In this document: positions 17,251-26,404 of the stretch, piece after piece
Position numbering within the stretch: the stretch's first letter is position 1
Layout: each line of letters opens with the position of its first letter
Assembly (NCBI RefSeq): GCF_026274175.1
Contig: NZ_JAPHNL010000113.1
Coordinates: 1 to 64,000, forward strand
Length of the DNA: 64,000 bases
Reading direction: 5' to 3'
Source: Streptomyces beihaiensis
GTDB lineage: Bacteria > Actinomycetota > Actinomycetes > Streptomycetales > Streptomycetaceae
The notes under the pieces: generated by a model
Databases searched by the model: none
What the model was told of the DNA's origin: nothing
The model's input: the letters and a program-made list of their open reading frames with translations, nothing else
Program-made: the position numbers and the translations under genes

Positions 17251-18438
17251 GTGGATGCAGCAGTGAACGGCTCGGTCGACCGCGGATTCGAAGGCGTGCG
17301 GGAGGCTTTTGTCCGTAATTTCAAGAGCCGAGGGGAGCGGGGCGCCGGGCTCGTCGTGTACCGGGACGGGCACCGGGTCGTCGAGCTGTACGGCGGCAGC
17401 CGGGACGTCGACGGCGGCGGGGGCGCCTGGCGGCCCGGCACCGCCCAGGTCATGCGGTCCGCCACCAAGGGGATCGCCGCGGCCGCCCTGCTCCTGCTCC
17501 ACCAGCGCGGCGCGCTCGACCTCGACGCGCCCGTCGGCTCGTACTGGCCCGAGTTCAAGGCGCACGGCAAGGAGGACGCCCGCGTACGGGACGTTCTCGC
17601 CCACCGCGTCGGCGTACCGGCGCTCGACCGGCCGCTCAGCCCGGCCGAGGCCGCCGACCCGGACCTGGGCGCCGCGGCCGTCGCCGGGCAGGCCCCCGCC
17701 TGGACACCCGGCACCGACCACGGCTACCACGCGCAGACCTACAGCTGGCTCACCGCGGAGCTCGTGCGCCGGGTGACCGGGGGACGCGGCATCGGGGAGT
17801 ACGTCGCCGACGAGATCGCCGGGCCGGCCGGCGCCGACGTGTGGATCGGGCTGCCGCGGGAGCGGGCGGGACACGTGGGGCGGATCGGGCCCACCGAACC
17901 ACCGGCCGCGCCCGGCGGGCTGCGCGCCCGGCCCAAGAAGGCCATCGCCGACGCGTACGCCGACCCCGGCTCGCTCACCCGTCGCGCCTTCGGGGCCATC
18001 GACCCGGCGCCCGACGAGAACGACCCCGCCTACCGCGCCGCCCAGCTGCCCGCCTCCAACGGCATCGGCACCGCCGACGGCCTCGCCCGCTTCTACGCCT
18101 CGCTCATCGGTGAAGTGGACGGCAGGGCACGCCTGTTCACGCCCGCCACCGTTCAACTCGCCCGTACGGAGCGCTCGTCCGGACCCGACCGTGTCCTGAT
18201 CGCCCCCAGCCGTTTCGGCCTCGGCTACATGCTGCACGGCGCCGCGTCCCCGCTGCTGGGCCCCGGCTCATTCGGCCATCCGGGCCGCGGCGGCACCCTC
18301 GGCTTCGCCGACCCGGAGTCGGGCATCGCCTTCGGCTACGTCACCAACGGCATGCGCAAGGGTGTCACCGCCGACCCGCGGGCTCAGGCCCTGGTGAAGG
18401 CCGTACGGGAGGCGCTGGAGCGCCGGAGCGGCGAGTAG
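17251..18438 (+). CDS. Serine hydrolase of the beta-lactamase / penicillin-binding fold (class C-like)
   Basis: About 395 aa. The SxxK motif is SATK (Ser70-Lys73), the Tyr motif lies in HAQTYSWLTAE near residue 163, and the third motif resembles GHPGRGG near the C-terminus. Such proteins are esterases or D-amino-acid peptidases more often than true beta-lactamases. No signal peptide, so probably cytoplasmic. GTG 17251 is one of several in-frame starts (17203, 17263), none with a strong ribosome site. Its last 55 bp overlap the convergent membrane-protein gene. Confidence 0.85.
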   Translation: MDAAVNGSVDRGFEGVREAFVRNFKSRGERGAGLVVYRDGHRVVELYGGSRDVDGGGGAWRPGTAQVMRSATKGIAAAALLLLHQRGALDLDAPVGSYWPEFKAHGKEDARVRDVLAHRVGVPALDRPLSPAEAADPDLGAAAVAGQAPAWTPGTDHGYHAQTYSWLTAELVRRVTGGRGIGEYVADEIAGPAGADVWIGLPRERAGHVGRIGPTEPPAAPGGLRARPKKAIADAYADPGSLTRRAFGAIDPAPDENDPAYRAAQLPASNGIGTADGLARFYASLIGEVDGRARLFTPATVQLARTERSSGPDRVLIAPSRFGLGYMLHGAASPLLGPGSFGHPGRGGTLGFADPESGIAFGYVTNGMRKGVTADPRAQALVKAVREALERRSGE

Positions 18439-18989
18439 CCGAGGAGCATGAGCGCGGCGGCGAGCGGGATCAGGTCCTTGTCCGCGAACGGCAGCAGCAC
18501 GCTCGCGAAGAGCACGCACGGAGCCCACAGCGGCAGCGCGCGCCACCTGTACAGACGCGCCGCCAGGGCGACCTGGCCGAGCGAGAACAAGATGGGTCCG
18601 GCGATGTAGAACACGATCTGAGCGCCAGGCAACGAGCCGAAGTGGTCGGAGAGTTCGGACATCCGGGCGTGGTCGTTTGCGAGCAGGCCGCAGACCACGT
18701 CCACGCCGAACTGCACGGCGAACGCGAACGCGCCCGCCACCGACGTCACCAGAGCCGCCCCGGCCCACCGGTCACGCCGCCCTGCGAGGTCCCGCATCAG
18801 GCCGAACCCCCGTACGTAGAGGGGGAGTCCGGCGAGGAAGCACAGGTGGCCGGTCGTCCAGGCGAGGCCGGGTCCGTGGACGCCGTCGATGCCGTCGAGA
18901 AGGCGGATCACGCCGTACACGCCGAAGAGGAGCGGGCCGAGGAAGAGAGCCGTCTCGGGGGAGCCGAGCGCGCCGCGTCTGAAGGTCAT
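18384..18989 (-). CDS. Integral membrane protein of unknown function
   Basis: 201 aa with about five or six hydrophobic helices: FLGPLLFGVYGVIRLLDG, the TGHLCFLAGLPLYV segment, VTSVAGAFAFAVQFGVDVV, IVFYIAGPILFSLGQVALA and CVLFASVLLPF. Loops are Arg-rich. No domain was recognised. The frame is well conserved in codon bias up to the last stretch, which overlaps the 3' end of the convergent serine hydrolase by 55 bp. Function unknown. Confidence 0.75.
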   Translation of the reverse strand: MTFRRGALGSPETALFLGPLLFGVYGVIRLLDGIDGVHGPGLAWTTGHLCFLAGLPLYVRGFGLMRDLAGRRDRWAGAALVTSVAGAFAFAVQFGVDVVCGLLANDHARMSELSDHFGSLPGAQIVFYIAGPILFSLGQVALAARLYRWRALPLWAPCVLFASVLLPFADKDLIPLAAALMLLGYSPLRRSSASRTAFTRA

Positions 18990-19100
18990 GCACCGAGCGT
19001 GCGCGCCGCCGGGGCCGGTCTCGACCGGGGAAGACCCTGGCCGTACCCGTACCGCACCCGGAGAGGCGACTCGGGGATGCCCCGGAGCGGCGTCACCCCG

Positions 19101-20858
19101 TCAGCCGGCCCCCGTCAGAAGCATCTGCCGTACGATCGGCCCCGCCGAGGAGTTGCCGTGGCCGCCCGCCTGGACGACCGCCGCCGAGGCCAGGTCGCCG
19201 CGGTACGCCGTGAACCAGCCGTTCGGCTTCTCCTGGCCGTCGACCTCCGCCGAACCGGTCTTGGCGCCCATGTCGGAGCCGAGCCCGTACATGGGCTGCA
19301 CCGCGGTGCCCGCGATGGCCGTGTAGTGCATCAGCTCCCGAAGCTTGGCCACGGTCGACGCGGACATCGTGCGCGAGGCCGTCGCGAGCGTGCGGTGGTC
19401 GACGTCGGGCGAGACCAGGTAGGGCTGGTGGAACGTGCCGTTCTTCACGGTCGCCGCCACCGACGCCATGTTGAGCGGGTTCATCCGCACCCCGCCCTGC
19501 CCGATCAGCGACGCCGCCATCTGCGCCTGCGACTGGACCGGCACGGACCCGTCGAAGCTGGGCACGCCGATGGCCCAGTTGTTCAGGCCGAGACCGAAGA
19601 CCTGCTGCGCCTGCTTGGTGAGGGAGTCGTTGCGCAGCTTCGGGGCCTGGCTGATGAAGGCCGTGTTGCAGGAGGCGGCGAAGCTCGCCTTGAACGTGCC
19701 GTTCTTGATCTCGAACTTGTTGTCGTTGTGGAACTTCCAGTGCCCGTACGTGAAGTACTTGGGGCAGGGGTGCTTGCGGTCGACGTCCGCCAGGTTCTTC
19801 TCAAGCAGCATCGACGACGTGATGATCTTCATCGTGGAGCCGGGGGCGAGGGAGCCCTGGAAGGCGACGTTGAAGCCGGGGGTCGAGTTGGCCACGGCGA
19901 GGATCTCACCCGTCGACGGCCTGATCACGACCACCGCGGCCCGCTTCTGCTGGGCGACCTCCTTCTCCGCGGCGGCCTCCAGCCTCGGGCTCAGCGTGGT
20001 GTGGACGGTGCCCGGAGTGCCCTTGGAGAGGGTGAGCAGGGTCTTGTCCGGCAGCGCGTTCTTGTCCTTGGACTCCTTGCGGACGATCCGCAGCTCCACG
20101 CCGGCCGTGCCGCCCGCCGTCTTGCCGTACTTCTCGCGCAGGCCGTCCAGGACCGAGCCGATCGACGGGTACTTGGCCGTGGTCAGCTCGCCGCCCGCGC
20201 GGTCCAGGGCCTTGATCGGTGGGGTGCCCGCCTCGCCCGTGACGAGCCGGTCGCCGTCCCGCAGCCCCGGGTACACGACGGATGCCTTCCAGCCGACCAG
20301 GACCTTGCCGTCGCTCTTGCGGCGCACGGCCGTGAGCGAGGAGTCGTAGGCGAACGGCGCGGTGAGCTTTCCGCCGGCCTTCCCGCCGCCTGCGGCGTTG
20401 CTCTGTCCGTCGCTCTGCCCGTTCTTCTCCTCGTACGCGACCGTGGACGTGACGTGGAACGGGACCCTCGCGCCCTTGCCCGTCCCCGGCGTGAGCTTCA
20501 CGTCCGTGAGGTGCGCGTCCTTCACCAGGCCCGTGAGCGCGGCCCGCGCGGTGCTCGGGTCGTCCGTGAGCGCGGCGGCCTTCGCGGTGTCGCCGCTCTG
20601 CCACGCCGTCAGGAAACGCTCGGCGGCGGCGCGCACCTCGGTGGCGGACGGTGGGCCCTGCTTCACCTTCGGCTTGTCGTCGGACGCCGACGACGAGCCT
20701 GCCGAGCCGGTCCCGGAGGCCGAACCGGAGTCGGAGCCGCCCATCAGGGCGTACGCGCCCACGCCGACACCGATCACCGCGGCGGCCGCGACGCCACCGA
20801 TCACCAGCGCGTTCGTGTTGCGACGTGCCGCGGCACGGCGTCTGCCTCTGCTGCCCAC
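19101..20858 (-). CDS. Class B penicillin-binding protein (transpeptidase), paralogue 1
   Basis: 585 aa. Short basic N-terminus, one membrane anchor (about 18-40), Ser/Gly linker, NTF2-like MecA_N domain (about 65-180), dimerisation region and C-terminal transpeptidase. Catalytic motifs are complete: STMK near residue 340, SCN near 397 and KTGSAE near 532. It cross-links peptidoglycan outside the membrane. The MecA_N-plus-transpeptidase layout resembles PBP2a-like and sporulation-associated PBPs. It lies in tandem with a paralogue 216 bp away; the two differ over most of their length, so the duplication is old. Confidence 0.93.
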   Translation of the reverse strand: MGSRGRRRAAARRNTNALVIGGVAAAAVIGVGVGAYALMGGSDSGSASGTGSAGSSSASDDKPKVKQGPPSATEVRAAAERFLTAWQSGDTAKAAALTDDPSTARAALTGLVKDAHLTDVKLTPGTGKGARVPFHVTSTVAYEEKNGQSDGQSNAAGGGKAGGKLTAPFAYDSSLTAVRRKSDGKVLVGWKASVVYPGLRDGDRLVTGEAGTPPIKALDRAGGELTTAKYPSIGSVLDGLREKYGKTAGGTAGVELRIVRKESKDKNALPDKTLLTLSKGTPGTVHTTLSPRLEAAAEKEVAQQKRAAVVVIRPSTGEILAVANSTPGFNVAFQGSLAPGSTMKIITSSMLLEKNLADVDRKHPCPKYFTYGHWKFHNDNKFEIKNGTFKASFAASCNTAFISQAPKLRNDSLTKQAQQVFGLGLNNWAIGVPSFDGSVPVQSQAQMAASLIGQGGVRMNPLNMASVAATVKNGTFHQPYLVSPDVDHRTLATASRTMSASTVAKLRELMHYTAIAGTAVQPMYGLGSDMGAKTGSAEVDGQEKPNGWFTAYRGDLASAAVVQAGGHGNSSAGPIVRQMLLTGAG

Positions 20859-21074
20859 GTGTGTCCTCCGGAGGTGTCTGAGGGGCTCAGGGTACGGGTG
20901 GTGCCGGGCCCGGGGAACGGTGAGTCACGTCCCCGGGCCTCCGTACCCGCGTAGACAGAACGACGCGGACGGGCTTGTGGGCACGAGCAGTCGCGTGAGA
21001 CGTGCCGCTGCTGCCTGCTGCCTGCTGTCCGTTGCCTGTTGCCCGTCGGCCCCCGTCGGCCCCCGTCGGCCCGG

Positions 21075-22724
21075 CTAGCCCGCCGCGCGCAGCACCGACG
21101 CCACGATCGGCCCGGCCGCGGTGTTGCCGTGGCCGCCGGCCTGCACCATCGCCGCCGCGGTGACGTCGTTGTGGTAGCCGGTGAACCAGGAGTTGGAGGC
21201 CGCCTGGCCCCCGACCTCCGCCGAACCGGTCTTCGCCCCGAAGTCGTTGCCGGGCATCCCGGCCATGGCGCGGGTCGCGGTGCCGATGGCCGAGGTGGCG
21301 GTGGCGTGCATCATCTGCTTGAGCTGGGCGACGGTCGAGGCGGGAAGACCCCGCGCGGTGGCGCGCGGGCGGCCGCTCAGCTCGGGCGAGACGAGGACCG
21401 GCTGGCGGAACGTGCCGGTGATCGCGGTCGCCGTCACGGAGGCCATGTTCAGCGGGTTCATCGTCACCTTGCCCTGGCCGATGAAGGCCGCTCCGTCGTC
21501 CGAGTCGCCGGTGACGGGCACGGAACCGTCGGTCGAGACGATCCCGGTCTGCCAGTCCTTGCCGATGCCGAACCGGTTCTTCGCCTCGTCCGCCAGCGCG
21601 CTGCCCGCCGGCTTGAGGTTGTAGAACTGCTTGATGAAACCGGTGTTGCAGGAGCGCTGGAAGTCGTTGGACAGCGTGGCGTTCATGTTGGGCTGTTCGC
21701 CGGTGAGGTTGTGGAAGGTCTGGCTCCGTACGACTACGTACGGCGGACAGGGCGCCGGTCCGTTCGCCGTCGTCACGCCGTGGTCGATGAGGGCGGCCGC
21801 GGTGATGATCTTCATCGTGGAGCCCGGCGCCAGCTTCGCCTCGAACGCCGCGTTCCAGGTGCCGTACCCGTGGTTGGCGACCGCGAGCACCTCACCCGTG
21901 GACGCCTTGACGGCCACCACGGCCGACTTGGAGAACCGGGTCGCGGCCTTCTCGGCCGCCGCCTGCGCGGTCGCGCTGAGTGTGGTGCGCAGCTTGCCGG
22001 GCTTGCCCTCGGCGAGGGTGAGTAGCGTCTTCTCGGTCGTCGTACCGTCGTTCGCGGTGCGCTGGATGTAGGTCTCCACGCCCGGTGTGCCGCCCGCCTT
22101 GTCGCCGTATCTGCTGCGCAGCGTGTCCAGGATCGGGCCGAGCGAGGGGTACTTGTCCTTGGTCAGCACCACGCCGTTGCGGTCCACCGCCTCGATGGGC
22201 GGCGTCGCCGCCTCGCCGGTGACCAGGGTGTCGCCCTTGAGCATGTCGGGGTGGAGCACCGTCGGCGACCAGTCGACCAGGGCGCGCCCGGTGGACGTGC
22301 CACGGACGACCTTGAGCGACGCGTCGTACGACATCGTCTTGGTCATCCCCTTGAAGGACACCGTGGCCTTCACCTTGTACGGGACCTTGTTGCCCGCGGG
22401 CGTGCCCTCCGTCAGGACGGTCCGCGTGACGTGCGCGTCGTCGTGCCAACTGGTGAGGGCGTCACGGGCGCCCCCGGGGTAGTTGGTGTAGACGGCCGCC
22501 GTGTCCGGGTCGTTCTTCGCCCAGGCCGTCAGGAACTTGTGCGCGGCCTTCTCGACCTCGTCGCTGCTCGGCGGTCCGGTGCGGTGCACGGCCGGTGCCC
22601 CCGCACCGGACGAGCCACCGTTCCCCGACAAGCCGTTGATGATGTTGAAAGCGCCGTATCCCGCGCCCCCCACCATGACGGTGAACACACTGCCGACAAT
22701 GGCAGTCTTTACCCCCTTGCGCAT
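21075..22724 (-). CDS. Class B penicillin-binding protein (transpeptidase), paralogue 2
   Basis: 549 aa with the same architecture as its neighbour: membrane anchor (about 7-28), MecA_N-like domain (about 52-150), transpeptidase with STMK near 303, SCN near 357 and KTGSAE near 497. Motif contexts are nearly identical to paralogue 1 (LAPGSTMKIIT; GAKTGSAEV) while the N-terminal domains diverge, suggesting different partners or timing. Closeness to ssgE and pmt fits a cell-wall or sporulation neighbourhood, though no regulatory site was identified. Confidence 0.93.
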   Translation of the reverse strand: MRKGVKTAIVGSVFTVMVGGAGYGAFNIINGLSGNGGSSGAGAPAVHRTGPPSSDEVEKAAHKFLTAWAKNDPDTAAVYTNYPGGARDALTSWHDDAHVTRTVLTEGTPAGNKVPYKVKATVSFKGMTKTMSYDASLKVVRGTSTGRALVDWSPTVLHPDMLKGDTLVTGEAATPPIEAVDRNGVVLTKDKYPSLGPILDTLRSRYGDKAGGTPGVETYIQRTANDGTTTEKTLLTLAEGKPGKLRTTLSATAQAAAEKAATRFSKSAVVAVKASTGEVLAVANHGYGTWNAAFEAKLAPGSTMKIITAAALIDHGVTTANGPAPCPPYVVVRSQTFHNLTGEQPNMNATLSNDFQRSCNTGFIKQFYNLKPAGSALADEAKNRFGIGKDWQTGIVSTDGSVPVTGDSDDGAAFIGQGKVTMNPLNMASVTATAITGTFRQPVLVSPELSGRPRATARGLPASTVAQLKQMMHATATSAIGTATRAMAGMPGNDFGAKTGSAEVGGQAASNSWFTGYHNDVTAAAMVQAGGHGNTAAGPIVASVLRAAG

Positions 22725-22850
22725 GACGCGCCCCTCCCCAGGTTGTGGTCGAGGCGACTGTAACCGTGGTGTGTGCGCGCTGCGGGGGTCGTTTTCAAGA
22801 ATGTGTCCGACAGTGTCCGAACAGAGATCAAAAACCGGACAGAACGGCTC

Positions 22851-24620
22851 TCAGATCCACGAGTCCAACCACATCCTTGATTGCCACGCCGAGTACGGGA
22901 TCGCGGTGCCCGTGTAGATCGGCCAGAAATAGATGAAGTTCCACGCGATGAGCAGCACCAGGACACCCGCGCCCGCCGCGCCGACCACCCGCCGTCGCTC
23001 TCCCGATCCCGGTTTCCCGATGATCGCGCCGAGCATCATCGCCAGGGCGAGACACAGGAACGGCGCGAAGACGACCGCGTAGAAGTAGAAGATGGTCCGC
23101 TCCTGGTAGTGGAACCAGGGCAGGTATCCGGCCGCGATGCCGCACAGGATCGCGCCCGCCCGCCAGTCGCGACGGAAGAACCAGCGCCACAGCGCGAACA
23201 CGATCGCGAAGCACGCCGCCCACCACAGCAGGGGCGTGCCGAGCGCGAGGACCTCGCGGGCGCACTTGCCCGCCGTGTCGGCCGGACAGCCCTGGCTGCC
23301 CGCGGGGGGCGACTCGTAGAAGTACGAGACCGGGCGGCCGTCGACGATCCAGCTCCACGGGTTGGACTGGTAGGTGTGCGGCGAGTGGAGGTTCGTGTTG
23401 AACAGCCACACCTCGTGCTCGTAGTGCCACAGGCTGCGCCACCAGTCCGGCAGCAGCCAGCTCCAGCCGCTGCCCTTGCCCGCGGTCACCGCCCAGTTGC
23501 GGAAGTAGCCGCCGGTGCCGTCGTCGGGCGAGAGGATCCAGCCGAGCCAGGACACCAGGTACGTGACGATCGCGACCGGCACCGTGGAGAGGAACGCGGG
23601 CAGTAGGTCGCGCTTGAGCACGCTCAGATACGGCTGCCGCGCCCCGGCCACCCGCCGCGAGCCGACGTCCCACAGGACCGTCAGGACGGCGAACGCGGCC
23701 ACGTAGATGATGCCGTTCCACTTCGTCGCGGCGGCCAGACCGGCGCAGAGCCCGGCGAGCAGCCGCCACGGGCGCCACCCGAGACGCAGCCGGTCGGCGA
23801 TGTCGGCGTCGGGGCGGGCCAGGCCGTGCTCGTCGACCGGGAGCGCCGCGGCGAGCTTCTCGCGCGCCCGGTCGCGGTCCACGACCAGGCAGCCGAACGC
23901 GGCGACGACGAAGAAGACCAGGACCGAGTCGAGCAGCGAGGTGCGGCTCATCACGAACGCCAGACCGTCCACGGCGAGCAGCGCGCCCGCGAGGCAGCCC
24001 AGAAGCGTCGAGCGGAAGATCCGCCGCCCGATCCGGCACACCATGAGCACGCACAGCGTCCCCAGAAGGGCCGTCATGAACCGCCAGCCGAACGGGTTGA
24101 AGCCGAACAGCGTCTCGCCGATCCCGATGACGTACTTGCCGACCGGCGGATGCACGACGTAGGAGGCGTCGTGCGGAATGGGGATGTGGCCGTTCTTCGC
24201 GAGAATGAGGTCGTTGGCGTTCTTCGGCCAATTCACCTCGTAACCGCGGTGGATGAGTCCCCAGGCGTCCTTCGCGTAATACGTCTCGTCGAATATCACG
24301 GCTTTCGGGCTGCCGAGATTCCAGAACCGCATGAGCCCGGCCATCAGGGTCACGAGCAGCGGGCCCGCCCAGCCCACGAGCCGTGCGCCGCCCTCACCGG
24401 TGAACCGGCCGAGGCCCGCCGCCGCCCACAGACGGGACACCGGGGCGGGGAACGGCGGCGCGAGGCGGGAGCGGACGTCGCCGCCGCCGTCGTCCCGCGG
24501 CTGGTAGCCGAACCGGCGCAGGCCGCGCAGCCACGACGACGGGTGGCGCCCGCCCGCGGGATTCCGCCCTGGGCGGGCGCTGGTCGGGGTCGGCTGGGAC
24601 GACGACGCGGTACTGGTCAC
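22851..24620 (-). CDS. pmt: Protein O-mannosyltransferase (GT39 family)
   Basis: 589-aa polytopic membrane glycosyltransferase moving mannose from polyprenyl-phosphate-mannose to Ser/Thr of exported proteins. The family Asp-Glu catalytic pair is Asp111-Glu112 in IFDETYYAKDAW, after the first membrane helix. About ten more hydrophobic segments follow, with the HPPVGK loop and C-terminal Trp-rich helices. The N-terminal 80 residues are a disordered cytoplasmic tail. GTG 24620 is the start, only 62 bp from the divergent rsmI gene. In S. coelicolor this pathway glycosylates lipoproteins and the phiC31 receptor. Confidence 0.95.
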   Translation of the reverse strand: MTSTASSSQPTPTSARPGRNPAGGRHPSSWLRGLRRFGYQPRDDGGGDVRSRLAPPFPAPVSRLWAAAGLGRFTGEGGARLVGWAGPLLVTLMAGLMRFWNLGSPKAVIFDETYYAKDAWGLIHRGYEVNWPKNANDLILAKNGHIPIPHDASYVVHPPVGKYVIGIGETLFGFNPFGWRFMTALLGTLCVLMVCRIGRRIFRSTLLGCLAGALLAVDGLAFVMSRTSLLDSVLVFFVVAAFGCLVVDRDRAREKLAAALPVDEHGLARPDADIADRLRLGWRPWRLLAGLCAGLAAATKWNGIIYVAAFAVLTVLWDVGSRRVAGARQPYLSVLKRDLLPAFLSTVPVAIVTYLVSWLGWILSPDDGTGGYFRNWAVTAGKGSGWSWLLPDWWRSLWHYEHEVWLFNTNLHSPHTYQSNPWSWIVDGRPVSYFYESPPAGSQGCPADTAGKCAREVLALGTPLLWWAACFAIVFALWRWFFRRDWRAGAILCGIAAGYLPWFHYQERTIFYFYAVVFAPFLCLALAMMLGAIIGKPGSGERRRVVGAAGAGVLVLLIAWNFIYFWPIYTGTAIPYSAWQSRMWLDSWI

Positions 24621-24682
24621 CGCGCCATCGTAGGGAACACGGCTGTGCGAGTCCCGTGGACCGGCCCTGCGAGGATGGATCC

Positions 24683-25657
24683 GTGACAGGAAGCCTCGAA
24701 TCTCCCAGCTCGCTCCCCTCTCCCCAGCCGTCGGAACCCGGCGGCGCGTCGTCCGGAGCGCAGGGCGCGTCCTCCGGGGCCGGGGGCGCGTCGTCCGGAG
24801 CGGGCGGCACGCTCGTGCTCGCCGGGACGCCCATCGGCGCTGTCTCGGACGCGCCGCCCCGGCTCGCCCAGGAGCTGGCCGCCTGCGACGTCGTCGCCGC
24901 CGAGGACACCCGGCGCATGAAGCGGCTCGCGCAGGCGCTCGGGGTGCACGTCGGCGGGCGTGTCGTCTCCTACTTCGAGGGCAACGAGTCGGCCCGTACG
25001 CCCGAGCTGGTCGAGGCCCTGGAGGGCGGCGCGCGTGTGCTGCTCGTGACGGACGCGGGCATGCCGTCCGTCTCCGACCCCGGCTACCGGCTCGTCGCGG
25101 CCGCCGTCGAGCACGGCATCCGGGTCACCGCCGTGCCGGGCCCCTCCGCGGTGCTCACCGCTCTCGCCCTGTCCGGACTCCCGGTCGACCGGTTCTGCTT
25201 CGAGGGATTCCTGCCGCGCAAGGCGGGCGAGCGCCTCGGCCGCCTGAAGGAGGTCGCCGAGGAGCGGCGCACCCTCGTCTACTTCGAGGCGCCGCACCGC
25301 CTCGACGACACGCTCGCCGCGATGGCACAGGTGTTCGGCGCCGAGCGGCGGGCCGCGGTGTGCCGGGAGCTGACCAAGACGTACGAGGAGGTCAGGCGCG
25401 GGCCGCTGGAGGAACTCGCCGCGTGGGCGGCGGACGGTGTGCGCGGTGAGATCACGGTGGTCGTGGAAGGCGCGCCGGACAAGGCACCCGACGACATCAC
25501 CCCGGAGGAGCTGGTGCGCAGGGTGCGGGTGCGCGAGGAGGCGGGGGAGCGGCGCAAGGAGGCCATCGCGGCCGTCGCCGCCGAGGCGGGGCTGCCCAAG
25601 CGGCAGGTCTTCGATGCCGTCGTGGCGGCAAAGAACGCGGCTCGGCCCACGCCATAG
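24683..25657 (+). CDS. rsmI: 16S rRNA (cytidine1402-2'-O)-methyltransferase RsmI
   Basis: 324 aa, SAM-dependent tetrapyrrole-methylase fold that 2'-O-methylates C1402 in the ribosomal P site. Diagnostic segments: GTLVLAGTPIG-x4-APPR (42-60), AAEDTRR, DAGMPSVSDPG and VPGPSA. GTG 24683 is used because GAGGAT sits 6 nt upstream. The first 42 residues are a Ser/Gly/Ala repeat (SSGA three times) not seen in the core family, encoded by an imperfect 18-bp DNA repeat. It is divergent from pmt. Confidence 0.94.
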   Translation: MTGSLESPSSLPSPQPSEPGGASSGAQGASSGAGGASSGAGGTLVLAGTPIGAVSDAPPRLAQELAACDVVAAEDTRRMKRLAQALGVHVGGRVVSYFEGNESARTPELVEALEGGARVLLVTDAGMPSVSDPGYRLVAAAVEHGIRVTAVPGPSAVLTALALSGLPVDRFCFEGFLPRKAGERLGRLKEVAEERRTLVYFEAPHRLDDTLAAMAQVFGAERRAAVCRELTKTYEEVRRGPLEELAAWAADGVRGEITVVVEGAPDKAPDDITPEELVRRVRVREEAGERRKEAIAAVAAEAGLPKRQVFDAVVAAKNAARPTP

Positions 25658-25827
25658 ACGGGCAAAGTACTAACCTGGAATGCAAAGCGAAGACCGTGCC
25701 GGAGGCCCATTACGGCAGGTAAATGCCAAATCGGCTCCAATAGTCGACAGGGCTTTTGCGCTCGGCCCAGCGGAGGCGTCCACTGGTTGAAGGGACGCAC
25801 CCGTCCCCACGCTGCCGAAAGGCGGCG

Positions 25828-25844
25828 CTTGTCCAGCGGACAAG
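25828..25844. promoter_or_regulatory. Inverted repeat in the leader of the zinc-ribbon gene
   Basis: CTTGTCC-agc-GGACAAG is a perfect 7-bp inverted repeat with a 3-nt loop, ending 14 bp before the ATG and 5' of the Shine-Dalgarno. It could be an operator or an mRNA hairpin near the ribosome site. No regulator is identified. Confidence 0.45.
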
Positions 25845-25858
25845 AGGATGGAGCTGGC

Positions 25859-26383
25859 ATGAGCGAGTTCGCAGCCCCCAACACGACAACCGGTGCCGAC
25901 GCCGACGCCCACTCCGACGCCCACTTCGAACCGGATCGCAGCGCCGCGACATCCATCGCGCACGAGTCGTATTCGTTCGCCTGCATGCGGTGCGGGCACG
26001 GGTGGGAGCAGTCGTACGAGATCGAGCACCACGTCGACGGGGACGGTGTGGAGTTCGTGATCTATGTGGCGAACGGGCATCGCGTGCCCTCGCCGCTCTC
26101 CCGCCCCACCTGCGCCAACTGTGGCTCCCATGTCGTACGGATCATGCGCCCCGGCCGCGTCTCCACCACGCTGCGCGCGCTGGAGAACCACCACCACGCG
26201 AAGCGGCACAACGCGTCGACGTCGGCGCCCGCATCGCGGGAGGTGCCAGGACAGGACTCGGGCGAGGACCACCCCGAGCGCCACCACTGGCACCTGTCCG
26301 ACCTGCTGCACCTCTTCGGCCACCACGAGTCCGGGCAGCCCGCCCGGTCCGGCCGGCCGGGCCGGGCCGGAAAGACCGACTGA
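25859..26383 (+). CDS. Zinc-ribbon protein with His-rich tail
   Basis: 174 aa. Two CxxC knuckles, Cys42/Cys45 (CMRC) and Cys85/Cys88 (CANC), form a probable zinc ribbon. The acidic N-terminus (ADADAHSDAHFEPD) and the C-terminal His clusters (NHHHAKRHN, RHHWHLSDLLHLFGHH) are striking. ATG 25859 has GGAG upstream. The gene lies between rsmI and the TatD gene, 21 bp from the latter, so the two could be co-transcribed. Function unknown; metal binding is likely from composition. Confidence 0.8.
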   Translation: MSEFAAPNTTTGADADAHSDAHFEPDRSAATSIAHESYSFACMRCGHGWEQSYEIEHHVDGDGVEFVIYVANGHRVPSPLSRPTCANCGSHVVRIMRPGRVSTTLRALENHHHAKRHNASTSAPASREVPGQDSGEDHPERHHWHLSDLLHLFGHHESGQPARSGRPGRAGKTD

Positions 26384-26404
26384 GCGGGTTCGTAGGATCG
26401 GGGC

